From Novosphingobium sp. Gsoil 351 (GTDB lineage: Bacteria > Pseudomonadota > Alphaproteobacteria > Sphingomonadales > Sphingomonadaceae), in the NCBI RefSeq assembly GCF_009707465.1, contig NZ_CP046120.1, positions 2,633,501-2,697,500 on the forward strand: 64,000 nucleotides of DNA, given 5' to 3'. Below the pieces are notes generated by a model. That model was not told the DNA's origin, did no database searches, and worked only from the letters and a program-made list of their open reading frames with translations. A program made the position numbers and the translations under genes. Positions 9,227 to 17,450 of this stretch are shown here, one piece after another (within the stretch, counting starts at the first letter, position 1; each line of letters begins with the position of its first letter).

Positions 9227-9592
9227 ATGTTCGACATCGGCGCGTCCGAGTTGCTGCTGACTGTGATCGTCGCGATCGTGGTCATCGGTCCCAAGGACCT
9301 GCCACTGGCCTTGCGCACCGCGGGGCGCTGGATCGGCAAGATCCGCCGCGTCTCCAACCATTTCCGCACCGGAATCGAGACTATGATCCGCGAGGCGGAG
9401 CTTGAGGAGATGGAGCAGAAGTGGCGCGAGCAGAACGCCAAGATCATGGCCGAGACGCCGGCGGCAGAGCCTGAAACCGCGTCGCCCACCGAAGGCCCGT
9501 TGGCCATTCCTGCGCCCGAGTCGAGCCCCGAAGCTGCGCCCGAACCGGCCTCGGCCGAGGCCGCCGGCGCGCCATCCAAGCTTTCCTCATGA
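9227..9592 (+). CDS. tatB: Twin-arginine translocase subunit TatB
   Basis: Tat receptor subunit, 121 residues. It has the characteristic start MFDIGASELLLTVIVAIVVI, then GPKDLPLALRTAGRWIGKIR, an amphipathic helix rich in Glu/Arg, and a Pro/Ala/Glu-rich tail. TatB and TatC together recognise twin-arginine signals. It lies 17 bases after tatA and overlaps tatC by ATGA. Confidence 0.95.
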   Translation: MFDIGASELLLTVIVAIVVIGPKDLPLALRTAGRWIGKIRRVSNHFRTGIETMIREAELEEMEQKWREQNAKIMAETPAAEPETASPTEGPLAIPAPESSPEAAPEPASAEAAGAPSKLSS

Positions 9593-10416
9593 ACATGTTT
9601 CGCGTCACCGACATCGACGAATCGCAGGCGCCGCTGCTCGATCACCTGATTGAACTGCGCACCCGCCTGTTGCGCAGCGTCCTCGCGCTCGGCGTCGCGT
9701 TCGCTATCTGCCTCTATTTCGCCGACGATATCTTCGCGATCCTGGTCCGCCCGCTGACCGAGGCATTCCCCGCAGGGCAGGGCAGGCTCATCTACACCAA
9801 GCTCTACGAGGCGTTCTTCGTCGAGCTCAAGGTCGCGCTGTTCGCGGCGTTCTTCGTAAGCTTCCCGATCATCGCCAACCAGTTATGGGCGTTCCTCGCG
9901 CCGGGACTCTATGCAAGGGAGAAGCGCGCCTTTCTGCCGTTTCTGATCGCGACTCCGGTGCTATTCACGATGGGCGCGTCGCTCGCCTATTTCATCGTCA
10001 TGCCGACCGCGTTCAAATGGTTCCTGGGGTTCCAAGGCAACAAGGGAGGGATTCAGCTCGAAGCGCTGCCTGGAACGGGTGACTACCTCGGGCTGGTGAT
10101 GCAGTTCATCCTGGCGTTCGGAATCAGCTTCCTGCTGCCTGTGCTGCTGCTTTTGCTCAACCGCGCCGGGATCGTCAGCCGCGACCAACTGACCAAGGCG
10201 CGGCGCTATGTGATCGTGGCGATCTTTGCGGTCGCCGCGGTGGCGACCCCACCCGACGTGGTCTCGCAACTGATGCTGGCGATTCCGCTGCTGTTCCTGT
10301 TCGAAGGCTCGCTGATCGTCATGCGCCTGACCGAGAAGAGCGAAGCCAAACGCAAGGCCCAAGAGGAGGCCGACGCCGCCAAGACTGTCGCCGTCTCCAG
10401 CGACCCGGCTGCTTGA
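9589..10416 (+). CDS. tatC: Twin-arginine translocase subunit TatC
   Basis: Six-helix Tat receptor, 275 residues. Hallmarks are the cytoplasmic N-terminus LLDHLIELRTRLLRS, the FFVSFPIIANQLWAFLAPGLY loop, and the later helices. The C-terminal tail is cytoplasmic and charged. The gene ends in TGA directly abutting the TCA (minus-strand TGA) of the convergent kinase gene, so the two stops form the palindrome TGATCA at 10414-10419. Confidence 0.96.
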   Translation: MNMFRVTDIDESQAPLLDHLIELRTRLLRSVLALGVAFAICLYFADDIFAILVRPLTEAFPAGQGRLIYTKLYEAFFVELKVALFAAFFVSFPIIANQLWAFLAPGLYAREKRAFLPFLIATPVLFTMGASLAYFIVMPTAFKWFLGFQGNKGGIQLEALPGTGDYLGLVMQFILAFGISFLLPVLLLLLNRAGIVSRDQLTKARRYVIVAIFAVAAVATPPDVVSQLMLAIPLLFLFEGSLIVMRLTEKSEAKRKAQEEADAAKTVAVSSDPAA

Positions 10417-12374
10417 TCACCCCGGCTTTTCGTCGACCGTCCGGTACCAGATCATCTCAGACTTCCAGCCTTGCGCCTTGGCGGTCGAGAGGAAGCGGTT
10501 GACCCATGACGGGCTGACTTCGCCCGGCCCTTTTTCGAGCAGCGTCGGGTCGAACGGGCCCTTGCCCTTGAGCAGGAGGATTCCCGACCAGCCCTTGTGA
10601 TCTGTGGTCAGCTTGAAGCTGGTCACCCCGGGGCGCGGGGTGGTGGTGACGAACTGGCCGAGCTCGCTCTTGCTTTTGATCAGCGGGGTGATCGCGCCGG
10701 TCTCCTCCATCCCGAACAAGGCGAAATCGTCGGCGAAGTTGTTGGTGTCGATCTCGATCTCGGGATCGGCGGCGAGCGTGCCGGCCTGGTTGGCCATCTC
10801 GTACTGGCGCTTGGTGGTGTTGAGCCGCGCGCCTTCGTAGTCGCGGACCTGACGGAACGCGTCGATCGGGCTGCAATCGGTCGGCGCGATCGTCTTGACG
10901 TCGGAGAAATCGATGTCGCCCGCCTTCAGCCCGGCCTTCTCGAGCACGAAGCCGACGTCGGCCTTGGCCTTGTCGGGCTTGCCCGAAACCCCGCGCAGCG
11001 CGACGTCGACGGTGGCGTCGCGAGCCTGAACGCTACCCACGTCGAGCCAACTGCAAGGCACGTCACGTAGGCCTGTGGCGAGCGCGGTCTGCGCCGCGCC
11101 CTGCGGATCGCTCGGTCCGCGGCCGAATAGGAAGTAACCCCCGGCAGCCAGCGCCAGCAATACCGCTGCACCGCCGCCTACGAGCAGGCCGGTGTTGCTC
11201 TTCTTCGGGGCCTCAAAACCAGGCTGGAACTGGACACGGGTCGCCTGATCGAAAGCGGCACCCCCACCGCCTTGCGCGGCGACCTCCGCGAGAACCGCGT
11301 CCATCGAGCGCAACCGGTCGGCGGGATCGGGGACGAGCATCTTGGCCAGGATCGGGCGCAGCTGCTCGGGCGCCTCCGAAAGATCGGGCACGTCCTTGCG
11401 CTTGTCGAAGGCGTCGGCGAGGCTTCCGCCCATGTCGACGTCCTTCTTGCGCGCCACCGCCAACATCACCAGCGCGAGGCTGTAGACGTCCGACCAAGCG
11501 CCGACCGAGCGGCCGTATGAGCCCAACTGTTCGGGCGCGACGTAGTTGAGCTTGCCCGCGAACCCGTCGCCGACGATCGTCTTGGCCCCGGCATCGAGAT
11601 CCTTGGCGATGCCAAAGTCGATAATCTTGGCGTCCTTGAGCCTTCCGCCTTCGAGCAACACGTTGTCGGGCGAAATGTCGCGGTGGACCGCGTCGAGCTC
11701 GTGCGCCGCGCCGAGCGCGGCGGCCAGCCGCTTGAGCAGGGTGAGTTGATCCTCGGGAGTGGTATCGAGCGTCTTGAGCACGTCCGAAAGGTTCACCCCA
11801 TCGACAAACTCGGTAACGATGTAGGTCACGCCCAACTGCGGCTCGCGCCCCAGCATGCGATACTGGACCAGGCCCGGGTGGCGCAGCCTTGTGAGGGTCT
11901 TGGCCTCCTTCGAGAACATCGCCTGGACCAGTGGATCGGCGGCGAGATGCGGCAGCATCACCTTGATCGCAACGCGATCGTCCTCGGCGTTGACGTTCAC
12001 GCCTTCGAACACCTCGCCCATCCCACCGCGAGCGATGAATCTGCGGACCTCGTAGGTGTGGTTGAGCACGTCGCCGATCTGGATCCGTCGCGCCTGCTGG
12101 GGCGAGGGCATCGCCTGCGCCGCCGACATCGCGGTGCCCGACGGCGTCGACGACGTCTCGGGCGCAGGCGCGGTGGCGACTGGCTCGACCGGGGGCGGAG
12201 CCGGGCTCGCTTCCGCATCGGCGGGTGCCGCGGCCGGCGCCGCATCGGGCATATCAGCCGGCGCAATAAAGCGGGTGCGATCGTCTTGGCCGGGCGTGGT
12301 CTCGCCGCCGGGTGAGAAGATCGTCGCCTCGTCACCGCCTTGGGTGGGGGGGTATCCTTGTTGTCGTCGCTCAT
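10417..12374 (-). CDS. PpkA-like membrane Ser/Thr protein kinase, frameshifted near start
   Basis: Hanks-type kinase of about 652 residues resembling PpkA of T6SS threonine-phosphorylation pathways. After a Pro/Ala-rich leader come the glycine loop IARGGMGEVFEG, the VAIK lysine, the catalytic loop VHRDISPDNVLL (near 11677), DFGIAKD (near 11615) and VAPEQLG. A single membrane helix (about 11125-11195) precedes a C-terminal region expected in the periplasm. The ATG at 12374 overlaps the phosphatase stop (ATGA) and reads MSDDNKDTP, but the frame shifts within seven G at 12346-12352. One extra G restores MSDDNKDTPPTQGGDEATI. The long upstream open frame is otherwise a phosphatase shadow. Confidence 0.87.
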
Positions 12375-13129
12375 CGGGCGCTCCCCTCACCGGCGAGGAC
12401 CAGCATCGTCGGCTCGCTGGCATAGACCAGCACCACGGTGACGTTGTCGGGCGCGCCGCGCTCGAGGCTGGCCTCGATCAGGTTTTGCGCCCCCGCACTG
12501 CCGTGCTCCGCCAAGATCGCGGCGATCTCGACTTCATCGACCACACCGTGAAGCCCGTCGCTGCACAGCAGGAACAAATCACCCTTTACCACGTGGTCGC
12601 GGATCGCATCGACCTGGAGTTCCGCCTGCACGCCCACGGCGCGCGCGAGAACATGACGCATCGGGTGGTCGGCGGCCTCCTCGGGTGTCAGCATTCCGCG
12701 ATCCATCAGATCCTGGACCTGGCTGTGATCGCGGGTGAGCTGGATCAACTGGCCGTCGCGGAAAAGATAGGCGCGGCTATCGCCCGCCCACATCACCGCG
12801 AATTCGCCATCGCGCACCACCAGCGCGACCACGGTCGAACCCATCATCTTGCCCGCCTCGCGGCTGGTGGCGAAAATCCGCTCGTTGGCGGCGTGGATCG
12901 CATCGCCAAGTGCATCGCACGCCGGTTCGAGGCCTTCGGGTATCGTTGCCGCTCGCGCCGCCTCGACGATAGCCTGGCTGGCGAAGCGGCCATTGTCGTG
13001 CCCGCCCATCCCGTCGGCGACCAGCCATACCTGCTGTTGCGGCAGGCTGGCGTGGCAATCCTCGTTTTCCGCCCGGGCGAGGCCTGTGTCGGTCAGCGAC
13101 ACGTCCTCGATCCGCAATTGTGACGTCAT
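12371..13129 (-). CDS. PP2C-family protein phosphatase (PppA-like)
   Basis: Metal-dependent Ser/Thr phosphatase of 252 residues, expected in the cytoplasm. Motifs include ARAENEDC (metal-site Glu/Asp), VADGMGGHDNG, MGSTVVAL, WAGDSRAYL, LCSDGLHGVV and APDNVTVVLV, which together cover the PP2C core. In T6SS clusters PppA reverses phosphorylation by PpkA. Here the stop overlaps the start of the PpkA-like kinase gene (ATGA) and tagF lies 24 bases upstream, so the kinase, phosphatase and TagF control set is kept in order. Confidence 0.92.
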   Translation of the reverse strand: MTSQLRIEDVSLTDTGLARAENEDCHASLPQQQVWLVADGMGGHDNGRFASQAIVEAARAATIPEGLEPACDALGDAIHAANERIFATSREAGKMMGSTVVALVVRDGEFAVMWAGDSRAYLFRDGQLIQLTRDHSQVQDLMDRGMLTPEEAADHPMRHVLARAVGVQAELQVDAIRDHVVKGDLFLLCSDGLHGVVDEVEIAAILAEHGSAGAQNLIEASLERGAPDNVTVVLVYASEPTMLVLAGEGSAR

Positions 13130-13153
13130 TCGGTGCGCCCCCCAGGGTCTGTC

Positions 13154-13748
13154 TTAGCCGGCAACTTCGAGCATGCGTTCGACCACTCCTTCGGGGAACC
13201 GGCCGGTCATTTCAATCCTTGTGCCATCTTCAGCCTCGATCGCCCAGACCGATTGCGTGGGCGGCGGGTCGGCGGCTTTGTCGGCGACGATCGAGCCGAG
13301 CGCCAGCGCCAGCTGATCGGCATCCCAGCCTTGGCCGAATGTGGTGAAGACCAATTCCGAGCGCGGCGAGCGCAACCTCGCGCGCCGTTTCCGCGCCAGA
13401 GGCCGGGGCGGCGACAAGGATGGGAAAACGCCGCCCGACCTTGTCGACCGACAGGCAAAGCGCGCCCCCGCTCCACGCCCCCGCCCCATCGACATCGACG
13501 AAATACCACGGGGGCGCCTGGACATAACGCGCGTCGAAATCGGTGAAACGGCTTCGCCCTCGGGCCACTTCGGCCGAAAGCCAATCGTCCATCAGCACGT
13601 GCGTGGCGTGATCGATCCCGCGAGAGATGAAATCGCCGTGCGCGGGAATCTTGCCGAATAGCCAGGCTCCCGCGGGTCGAAGCGTTTCACCCAGCGTTTC
13701 CGCCGTCTCGTCGCGCCGCGGCCCGGAAGCGGACGAGAACATCTTCAT
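13154..13748 (-). CDS. tagF: TagF/ImpM-like T6SS regulatory protein, frameshifted
   Basis: TagF is a cytoplasmic negative regulator of type VI secretion. The N-terminal signature AWLFGKIPAHGDFISRGID and LSVDKVGRRFPILVA are typical. The frame breaks after ETAREVALAA near 13357-13372; removing one base joins it to ELVFTTFGQGWDADQLALAL and the C-terminus ERMLEVAG, giving about 197 residues. The ATG at 13748 overlaps the stop of the upstream TssM-like gene (ATGA); a second ATG two codons later is possible. Part of the frame is open into the tssM region, which would create a false TssM-TagF fusion. Confidence 0.83.
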
Positions 13749-15146
13749 CCGGGGGCGCTTGCGCCTGGGGGCGCCACCGTCTGCATGGCCACCTGCGGCA
13801 CGGGCGCGGCGCTCTTCGACGACAAGTAGTTCATCACGATCAGCCCGAGCAGGACCACCGTCACCACGCCGATCCCGATCAGCGAGGTAATCAACTGCTT
13901 GCGCTGAGCCCTCACGCGCCGCGCGTCCGGTCTGAACTAGTCCCGCCTCGCGGAACACCACTTCGCGAAGCAGGCGGTTGAGGAAATAGGTCTTGCCCGA
14001 TTCGCTGGTGGTTTGCGGCTTGGAATAGATTTCCGCCACGCCCGACAGCAGCCGGTCGAGCGGCGCGCCTTCCTGGACCCCGCTTGTGAAGTAGAATCCC
14101 CGCAACGATCCGACGGGCTCGCCCGGTCCGAAGGCGGCGCCGACGAATCGCGCGAGCCGCGAGCGCAGCGAGGCGAGCTGGGCGGGATAGCCCAGGATCA
14201 GGCTGCGGCGGGTGGCATCGCCCTCTTCGCTCAGCCGCTTGGCCTGGCGCGCACCCTGGGCTGAGACGAAGCGGTCGAATGCCGCGACGATCTCGTTCTG
14301 GTCATAGGCCGCGTCGGGGTCCTTCAGCGTCACCCCCAACACCGCGCGGCGCCCCTGCGCATCGAGATCGTCGTAGAACTCGATGAACCCGGCGAGCAGA
14401 TCGACCTTCGTCAGCAGCATGTAGATCGGCACGTTGAGGTCGAGCACGCGCCGCAGTTCGCTCAGGCGGCGGCGGACGTTGGCGGCGTGGCGATCGACTC
14501 CAGCGAGATCGGCCTTGAGTAGTTCATCCACTCCCAACGCGATGATCACCCCGTTGATCGGCTGTTTGGGCCGGTTGGCGCGGAGCTGGCCGAGCAGGCT
14601 GGCCCAGCCCTGCGAATCGGCGGATGCATCGGAATCCTGGCTGGTATAGCGCCCTGCGGTATCGACGATCGCGGCCTCATCGGCGAACCAGAAGTCGAGG
14701 TTGCGGGTGCCGCCGATGCCCTTGAGCGACTGGTCGGAAAACGGGAAGCGCAGCCCCGAGTTGAGCAGCGCGGTGGTCTTGCCCGATCCCGGCGGGCCGA
14801 TGATCACATACCAGGGACGGCTGTAGAGATAGTCGCGCTGGCCACCCGAGGCCGCCTTGAACTGGCCTATCGCCTCGGCCATCCGCTTTTGGACGACAGC
14901 ATCCTCGGCCGCGCCCGAGGCGGTAGCGAGCTGGTTGGCGATGGTATCGTTGGCTTTTTTGGCCTTCATCCGGCGCAGGAGCGCAACCGTCGCCCACGCG
15001 CCCAGGACGATCCCCACGAGCGCCGCGCGGATCGCAACCGCGCCCAGCGCGGGCAGCAGGATCGGGAACCCGAACCAGATCAGGATCGCGACGGCGAAAG
15101 CGAGGAGTCCCGTGACTGCGGTCCAGTTGTTGAGGAAGCCCTTCAC
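13745..15146 (-). CDS. Short TssM/IcmF-like protein ending after third membrane helix
   Basis: Inner-membrane protein with the N-terminal half of TssM/IcmF. Two hydrophobic helices (about residues 8-34 and 36-57) precede a GTPase-like domain with Walker A GPPGSGKTT at 117-125, then FWFADEAAIVDTAGRY and LLTKVDLL. The frame breaks near 13910-13935 (after GLVQTGRA); dropping one base restores RAQRKQLITSLIGIGV and a third helix, then a 25-residue tail to the TGA at 13745, about 466 residues in all. Family members usually exceed 1100 residues with a large periplasmic domain, which is absent here. Its stop overlaps the tagF start and its ATG overlaps the tssL stop, so the short end looks genuine. 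Confidence 0.85.
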
Positions 15147-16051
15147 GCCCCGCCTCCCATCACGCGCAGCAGCGCATAGACCGCCAGCACCAGCACCAGC
15201 GCCCCGGCTGCGGCCAGCGCTATCACCGGCCCGCTCCCCACTTTACCCAGCGGGGCGTCGAACCCGACCCATTGCGGCGAGACGAAACGCTGCGAGAGCG
15301 CCTTGATGTGATCGATCCCGGCATAAATCCGCCCGGTTAGATCGTTCAACTGCGCCCGCCCATTGTCGGCGGTGCGGAACTTGCCCTGGTATCCCGCCGC
15401 GATGCAGGCGTGGGCCAGCTCGATGATGTCGGCGTTGTCCTCGGGTTCCTTCAGCGCGGTCTCGATCTCCTTCCAGATCGTCTCCTCGTCGCGGCTGGCG
15501 CCGTATTCGGCGGAAAGCGACGGGCCAGTCCATGGCATCGCGCCATCGAGATTGGGCAGGTTGGTGGCGATGTCGTCGATCGTTGCGGCGAGTAGGGCGC
15601 GCGCCGTCCGTCTGGTTTCGTCGGGATAGAGCGGGGTGATCGCGCGGTCGTAGGCGAGTAGGGCGTCGCTGGCGGCGCGTTGGAAATCGGGCATCGCGAT
15701 GCGGGCGCGGCCCGAGCGGACGCTCGCCGCCAAGGCCAGGACCGGCCCCGCCTCTGTCGCCAGCGGTGCGCGCAGCTCGCGCGGGGTCGCGGGTACGGGA
15801 AAGCCTTCGTCGCTCAGCCGCGGCCCGGTCGGGCGGGGCGGCGGCGGGGCGGCGGCAGGGGGAGGTGGCGTGAAGTTCGGTGCGGGTTGGGCCGGCTCTG
15901 CCTGGCGCGCGGCCGCTTCGGGCGTCGGCGCGACAGGCGGCGGGGCGGCGGGTGCCGCGGGCTGAAATTGAGTTTGAAGCCCGGCCAGCGGCGACGGCCG
16001 GAATACCGTCCGGTTGCCGCCAGCAGAGGGGTCGTCTTCGCCGCCGCTCAT
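15143..16051 (-). CDS. TssL/DotU-like inner-membrane protein
   Basis: T6SS-type DotU/TssL protein of 302 residues. It starts MSGGEDDPSAGGNRTVFRPSP, a typical extended TssL N-terminus, followed by a Pro/Ala-rich linker to about residue 95, a cytoplasmic helical domain (PDFQRAASDALLAYDRAITP, then ELAHACIAAGYQGKFR) and one C-terminal membrane helix (ALAAAGALVLVLAVYALL). There is no OmpA-like peptidoglycan domain. ATG 16051 has an AAAGGAA ribosome site. In secretion systems TssL binds TssM; here its gene overlaps the short tssM by ATGA. Confidence 0.87.
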   Translation of the reverse strand: MSGGEDDPSAGGNRTVFRPSPLAGLQTQFQPAAPAAPPPVAPTPEAAARQAEPAQPAPNFTPPPPAAAPPPPRPTGPRLSDEGFPVPATPRELRAPLATEAGPVLALAASVRSGRARIAMPDFQRAASDALLAYDRAITPLYPDETRRTARALLAATIDDIATNLPNLDGAMPWTGPSLSAEYGASRDEETIWKEIETALKEPEDNADIIELAHACIAAGYQGKFRTADNGRAQLNDLTGRIYAGIDHIKALSQRFVSPQWVGFDAPLGKVGSGPVIALAAAGALVLVLAVYALLRVMGGGA

Positions 16052-16072
16052 TCGCGTTCCTTTCGTCACCCC

Positions 16073-16092
16073 GCCTCCTTGCGGAGGCTTTT
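16073..16092 (-). promoter_or_regulatory. Stem-loop in the tssL leader
   Basis: A perfect six-base stem (GCCTCC/GGAGGC) lies at 16073-16088, about 22 bases upstream of the tssL ATG. On the minus strand the loop reads GCAA, a stable GNRA-type tetraloop. Four T follow on the plus strand, so it would resemble a plus-strand terminator, yet no plus-strand gene ends here. A leader structure affecting tssL translation, or chance, are both possible. Confidence 0.35.
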
Positions 16093-16328
16093 CGACCCGG
16101 CAGCCCGGCATCTGACGTGCCGGTTGTCATGGACGAGGCAAGCCCGAACGGCGCATTGACGGCACCGGCGGGCGGCGCAGCGCAGCTTCGTTCCGGACAT
16201 GGCGACAGGACACCCCTGTCATCCCCCGCGCAATGCGTTTAAGCACAGCTTCCGCCAATCCGAAAGGCGCGTTATGGTGTCGCCGGCGTCCTTTTTGGAG
16301 CGCCTCGGGCAGGGGACCGCGACAGCCG

Positions 16329-16574
16329 ATGGGGCCAAACGATTCGTTCGACCCGCGCACCTGGAAAACGGGCGATCCCGCTGCTGGCGGAGCGCCCGTA
16401 ACCGCGCTGAGCCCCGCACCGCCAGTGCCCAAACCGCAACCCGATGCAGGACCGGCTTCGCGCAGGTGGCTGGGGCTGGCGCTGAGTGTGGCGATCCTTC
16501 TGGCCGGCGCCATGGCGGCCTACGTGACCCGCGGCGATGAACCGGCCCAGGCTCCAGTCGCGTCAGCGCGATGA
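16329..16574 (+). CDS. Small single-pass membrane protein, unknown
   Basis: An 81-residue open frame starting MGPNDSFDPRTWKTGD with a Pro/Ala-rich stretch and one membrane helix (LGLALSVAILLAGAMAAYV), ending VASAR. The layout predicts a cytoplasmic N-terminus. AGGGG lies about a dozen bases before the ATG. It is divergent from tssL (277-base gap) and its end overlaps the CPBP protease end by 12 bases. I do not recognise a family. It could be a component of the adjacent TssL/TssM module or a spurious frame. Confidence 0.5.
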   Translation: MGPNDSFDPRTWKTGDPAAGGAPVTALSPAPPVPKPQPDAGPASRRWLGLALSVAILLAGAMAAYVTRGDEPAQAPVASAR

Positions 16575-17426
16575 CGATTCCACGGAAGCCATTCGTCGGC
16601 TGAACGCTGGCAGCAGCGGGATGATCAAAGCGGCCAGAACCAAGGTCATCGCGATACTGGCGTTAAGTCCTTCGTCCGAGCCGCCCCACATCCTTAGTCC
16701 GGTCAGATCGAAGTTCGTCAACGCTCCAAGCTCGTCCACGCCGGGGTTGGGGTCCAGCCCGAACCCAATCGATTCGCTGGCATTCCAGGCGAAATGCGCG
16801 GCCATGGGCGCCACGATGCCGCCGCTGCGCTCCGCCAGCAGCCCGAACCACAGTCCCCCCAGCATGAGGTTGGCCAGACTGACCACATCCGCGGTCGCCC
16901 CGCCCGCCCACCAGTGAAACCCCGAGAAGGCTATGGCCGAAAGCAGGACGGCCAGCGACGAGCCGAGCATGTCCTGGACCGCCCCCAGCAACCAGCCCCG
17001 GAACAGAAACTCCTCGGCCGCCACACCGAGCAGAACGATCGCAGCGCTGAGGATCAGGTGATGCTCCGCCGTCGGTTCGATTGGCACCTGATGCAAGCTC
17101 GCGTTGAGCCAGGCATAAATCACACAGGTCGTCAGTCCGCCCGCTCCGATCGCCAGACCTAGAGCAAGCCACCCGAGCGGGCTTTCCCCGGCGCGCAGCA
17201 CCTGGTGCCTCCCAAGAAGGCCGAGCAAAAGACTCAACAGGATCAACGGCGCGAACAAGATGAGATAGAACAACACGTTCGCGGCGATCATCGAATCGAC
17301 CGTGATCCTTTCGCCAATCGCGTCACGGACCGGTTCGGCCACCGTGAACAGCGCCGCGCCGATGCCGAAGACGATCATCGCCCAATCGGCGATTGCGGAT
17401 CGTGGCTGTGCCTCTTGTCCGACCAA
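16563..17426 (-). CDS. CPBP-family intramembrane metalloprotease
   Basis: CAAX-protease/bacteriocin-processing (CPBP, Abi) family integral membrane protease of 287 residues with about eight hydrophobic helices. Motif 1 is AAEEFLFRGWLLG (the EExxxR metal/catalytic motif), motif 2 is FSGFHWWAGG, and motif 3 is HFAWNASES. It starts 24 bases after the CHAT protease gene on the same strand and may share its transcript. Family members prenyl-process proteins or act in peptide maturation and immunity; the substrate here is unknown. Confidence 0.88.
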   Translation of the reverse strand: MVGQEAQPRSAIADWAMIVFGIGAALFTVAEPVRDAIGERITVDSMIAANVLFYLILFAPLILLSLLLGLLGRHQVLRAGESPLGWLALGLAIGAGGLTTCVIYAWLNASLHQVPIEPTAEHHLILSAAIVLLGVAAEEFLFRGWLLGAVQDMLGSSLAVLLSAIAFSGFHWWAGGATADVVSLANLMLGGLWFGLLAERSGGIVAPMAAHFAWNASESIGFGLDPNPGVDELGALTNFDLTGLRMWGGSDEGLNASIAMTLVLAALIIPLLPAFSRRMASVESSSR

Positions 17427-17450
17427 GCCTGGTTCCTTCCGCCCCCCGGC

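Noticed and set aside
13230-15146. A single 638-codon TssM-TagF fusion protein
   Set aside because: The join is a frameshift artefact; in the correct frame TssM ends at 13745 with its third helix and TagF starts in the overlapping ATGA.
10417-16051. Complete type VI secretion system
   Set aside because: Only regulatory and two membrane-scaffold genes are present; no sheath, tube, spike, baseplate or ClpV gene in the window.
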